The notes below the pieces were generated by a model. It had not been told where the DNA came from and ran no database searches. It saw nothing but the letters and a program-made list of their open reading frames with translations. The position numbers and the translations under genes are program-made. A stretch of 64,000 nt of DNA from Tanytarsus gracilentus (lineage: Eukaryota; Arthropoda; Insecta; Diptera; Chironomidae), in NCBI GenBank assembly GCA_038502055.1, contig JAXRKN010000033.1, positions 744,001-808,000 on the forward strand. Reading direction: 5' to 3'. Of the stretch, positions 62,367-64,000 are shown piece after piece (position 1 is the stretch's first letter; every line of letters begins with the position of its first letter).

Positions 62367-62672
62367 ATGCGTTCATTCATAGTTTTCATTATCGTCGCCA
62401 TAGCATATGTGTCTGCTAGAGAAATTCAACCATTAAGTGACATCCCTGCAGAAAATTCTCTTCTACCCGAGAAAAATGTTGCAATTGTAAAAGCGTCCGA
62501 TGCATTTCGAGTTGCTAGTGACAATCCTGATGAGCCAATAGAGCCAGTTCAGCCCGCGGATTATGGTTGTCCCAGTCACTCGGACTGTGACTGGTGGTGT
62601 CGATATTACAATTATAGATCAGGCTATTGCGGAGGATTTCTTAACTTTACCTGCTATTGCTTTGTAAATTAA
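62367..62672 (+). CDS. Secreted six-cysteine defensin-like peptide, B
   Basis: Single exon, 101 aa. A signal peptide of about 17 residues (cleavage after YVSA) is followed by REIQPLSDIP, similar to SDIQPLKALP in peptide A. The propeptide is acidic and about 47 residues long. The six-Cys domain has Cys at 68, 74, 78, 88, 96 and 98 with exactly the spacing of peptide A (5, 3, 9, 7, 1), and it shares DYGCPSHSxC and CGGFLNFTCYC. It is a tandem-inverted paralog of A. The helix between Cys 2 and Cys 4 is rich in aromatics (DWW, RYYNYR). The domain carries three Asp and two Arg, so it is slightly acidic, and again lacks a dibasic cleavage site. It may be an antimicrobial peptide that lost its charge, or a structural or ligand peptide using the same fold. 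AATAAA lies at 62692. Confidence 0.85.
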   Translation: MRSFIVFIIVAIAYVSAREIQPLSDIPAENSLLPEKNVAIVKASDAFRVASDNPDEPIEPVQPADYGCPSHSDCDWWCRYYNYRSGYCGGFLNFTCYCFVN

Positions 62673-62691
62673 TAACTTTAATTATTCTAAC

Positions 62692-62697
62692 AATAAA
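62692..62697 (+). terminator. Polyadenylation signal of defensin-like gene B
   Basis: AATAAA about 20 bp after the stop codon, with convergent paralog 4 ending about 100 bp further on. Confidence 0.6.
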
Positions 62698-62796
62698 TTC
62701 TGTCCATTTAAAAAAAATTAGTTTTCAAGTTCAAATTTATTTTTATAATTTTCAGGCTCATTTTAAATTAATTTTTGAAATACTTTTAAATTAAAG

Positions 62797-63415
62797 TCAC
62801 GCAATATTTCTAATTAAAATAAATCTCTCAGGATCGTTCTTGAAGACGAAGAATATTTTCCATATTATCATCACGCTAAAGCTCAAAATCACTGTGGAAT
62901 GAAATAATTAACTTCCACTTTATTATTAATATACATTGAGTGTACTTACAGCACTCAATTATTTCAATCTCGAAAGTAAACTTCTCCCTCGGTGCTGTAA
63001 ACAAAATCATTCCGCAAATGAGCGTGATGAGAAAGATTCGAACGAAAGCTCCAATCATCCAGCAGAACAAAAGCCATTTCTTCATCTATCAATGGGAATA
63101 GTTTGCAAAATCATGATTTTTAATGAACAAGAGAGAGAAAATTTACTCTTAAAATTCCATAGATTAATCCGATGGCGAGCATAAAACCGATTGAAAATAT
63201 TCCGGTAGAAAGAATAACAAAAGTTGAATTGTTTCCATCTGAAATGATTTTGATGTCGAAAAGTTTTTCTCTTCGCTCTGAAATTGTGTTTTACCCCAAA
63301 ATTTTTCGTATTCAAGAGCAATCTCATAAACCATTGAAATGACATCCCAAACACCCACAACAATTCCGAACTTTCTCAAATCCAAATCAACACCGCAAAA
63401 ACTTTCCGACTTCAT
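62797..63415 (-). CDS. Small four-pass membrane protein, four exons (paralog 4)
   Basis: Exons 63295-63415, 63147-63238, 62950-63085 and 62797-62891 on minus give 147 aa with intron phases 1, 0, 1; the introns are short (56-61 bp). The start MKSESFCGVDLDLRKFGIVVG was chosen over an in-frame ATG 17 codons upstream because it fits the length and pattern of the other paralogs (ENFCSKICGFKINLV). Membrane segments lie at about 14-33, 47-70 (FVILSTGIFSIGFMLAIGLIY), 73-98 (LLFCWMIGAFVRIFLITLICG) and 110-133 (IECLILSFSVMIIWKIFFV). A short tail ends FILIRNIA. The third exon is 136 nt, as in paralog 2, and begins with Met-Lys/Gln-Lys-x-Trp in both. No catalytic motif is visible; function unknown. Confidence 0.75.
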
Positions 63416-64000
63416 GATTTTTAAATTTTTTAATAATTGAGCTGTGCGATGCGTTCTGTGGTTCAATTTGAACTGAGATGTCTTATCTTCTACGTTCGTT
63501 TAAGATTAAAATTATGTCATCGAAATTTGAATACAATCTTTGCACTTTTTATCAAAGTTGACTTAAATTTCAATTAAAAGAAAACAGAGATTAAAAATGC
63601 GGTTTTTGAAGTTTTTTTGTAGGTTCAGTGTATTGACTTATGATTAGATTTGTGATTATTATATAATAAATTATCAAAATTTAAAATTTCAGTTAATAAA
63701 TAATTGATTTATATTTCAATCAAGTGGATTTATTTGAGTGCTTGCAAAAACAAGGTTTTGAAAAAATGAAAATCAATTTTTTAATTTTGACTTTAAATAA
63801 AATTTATTTTCAAAAATAAGTTTTCGGAATAAATTTCTATTCTTATCAGTCGTTCATCAACCAATCAACTTAATTGTTTACAATTTTAGAAAAATTTCTA
63901 AGCTCTCTTTGCGTCCACTTCAAGGGCAAATCCATAAAAATAGTACAATACAATTTTTTTCTACCTGCATATATATGCTTAAAATTCTATTTTTATACAC
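63416..64000. other. Upstream region of paralog 4, no further gene recognised
   Basis: It contains a GATA motif (TTATC near 63483) and a TCAGT initiator-like sequence near 63467-63471 upstream of paralog 4. The remaining AT-rich DNA shows no recognisable gene. Confidence 0.4.

Overview
The window is AT-rich nuclear DNA from an insect, most likely a dipteran. The evidence is a Dacapo-type CDK inhibitor, insect-style genes with 60-bp to multi-kb GT-AG introns, defensin-like peptides, and many short non-autonomous transposons. A nematoceran midge or mosquito relative is my guess; the sequence does not settle it. No rRNA gene, intact tRNA gene or CRISPR array was seen.

Layout. 1-14.4 kb is mostly non-coding. 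It holds a small two-exon RING-H2 gene (4446-4874) and a foldback transposon with a GC-rich core (8200-9252). 14371-20587 (minus strand) is a complete three-exon dacapo gene, with a 5.2-kb intron that falls inside its PIP-degron motif. 20.6-47.8 kb is a gene desert of about 27 kb. It contains an LTR-like direct-repeat pair (22.2-23.7 kb), an 853-bp inverted-terminal-repeat element filled with minisatellites (28653-29505), a locally duplicated segment (38.2-39.35 kb) and a 2.1-kb terminal-inverted-repeat element (42827-44962).

47.8-55.3 kb is a cluster of three family-92 (DUF23-type) glycosyltransferase genes, one on plus and two on minus. All three are type II membrane proteins built from four exons with the same intron phases (0, 1, 2). 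A SINE-like element lies between the first and second. 57.4-63.4 kb is a cluster of four small minus-strand genes for four-pass membrane proteins, reconstructed here from short exons, plus an orphan or alternative last exon. Embedded in it is a head-to-head pair of secreted six-cysteine defensin-like peptides (61362-61622 minus, 62367-62672 plus).

How the genes relate. Dacapo and the RING gene are single regulatory genes. The right-hand 16 kb is made of tandem paralog families facing the secretory pathway or membrane: Golgi glycosyltransferases, tetraspan proteins and secreted peptides. Such families often expand in insect gut, fat-body or epithelial genomic clusters. Three tandem GATA-factor motifs upstream of one glycosyltransferase, and single GATA motifs near both peptides, fit such expression, but that is inference. 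The splice models were built by eye from frame, splice consensus and paralog comparison; no alignment or transcript data were available.
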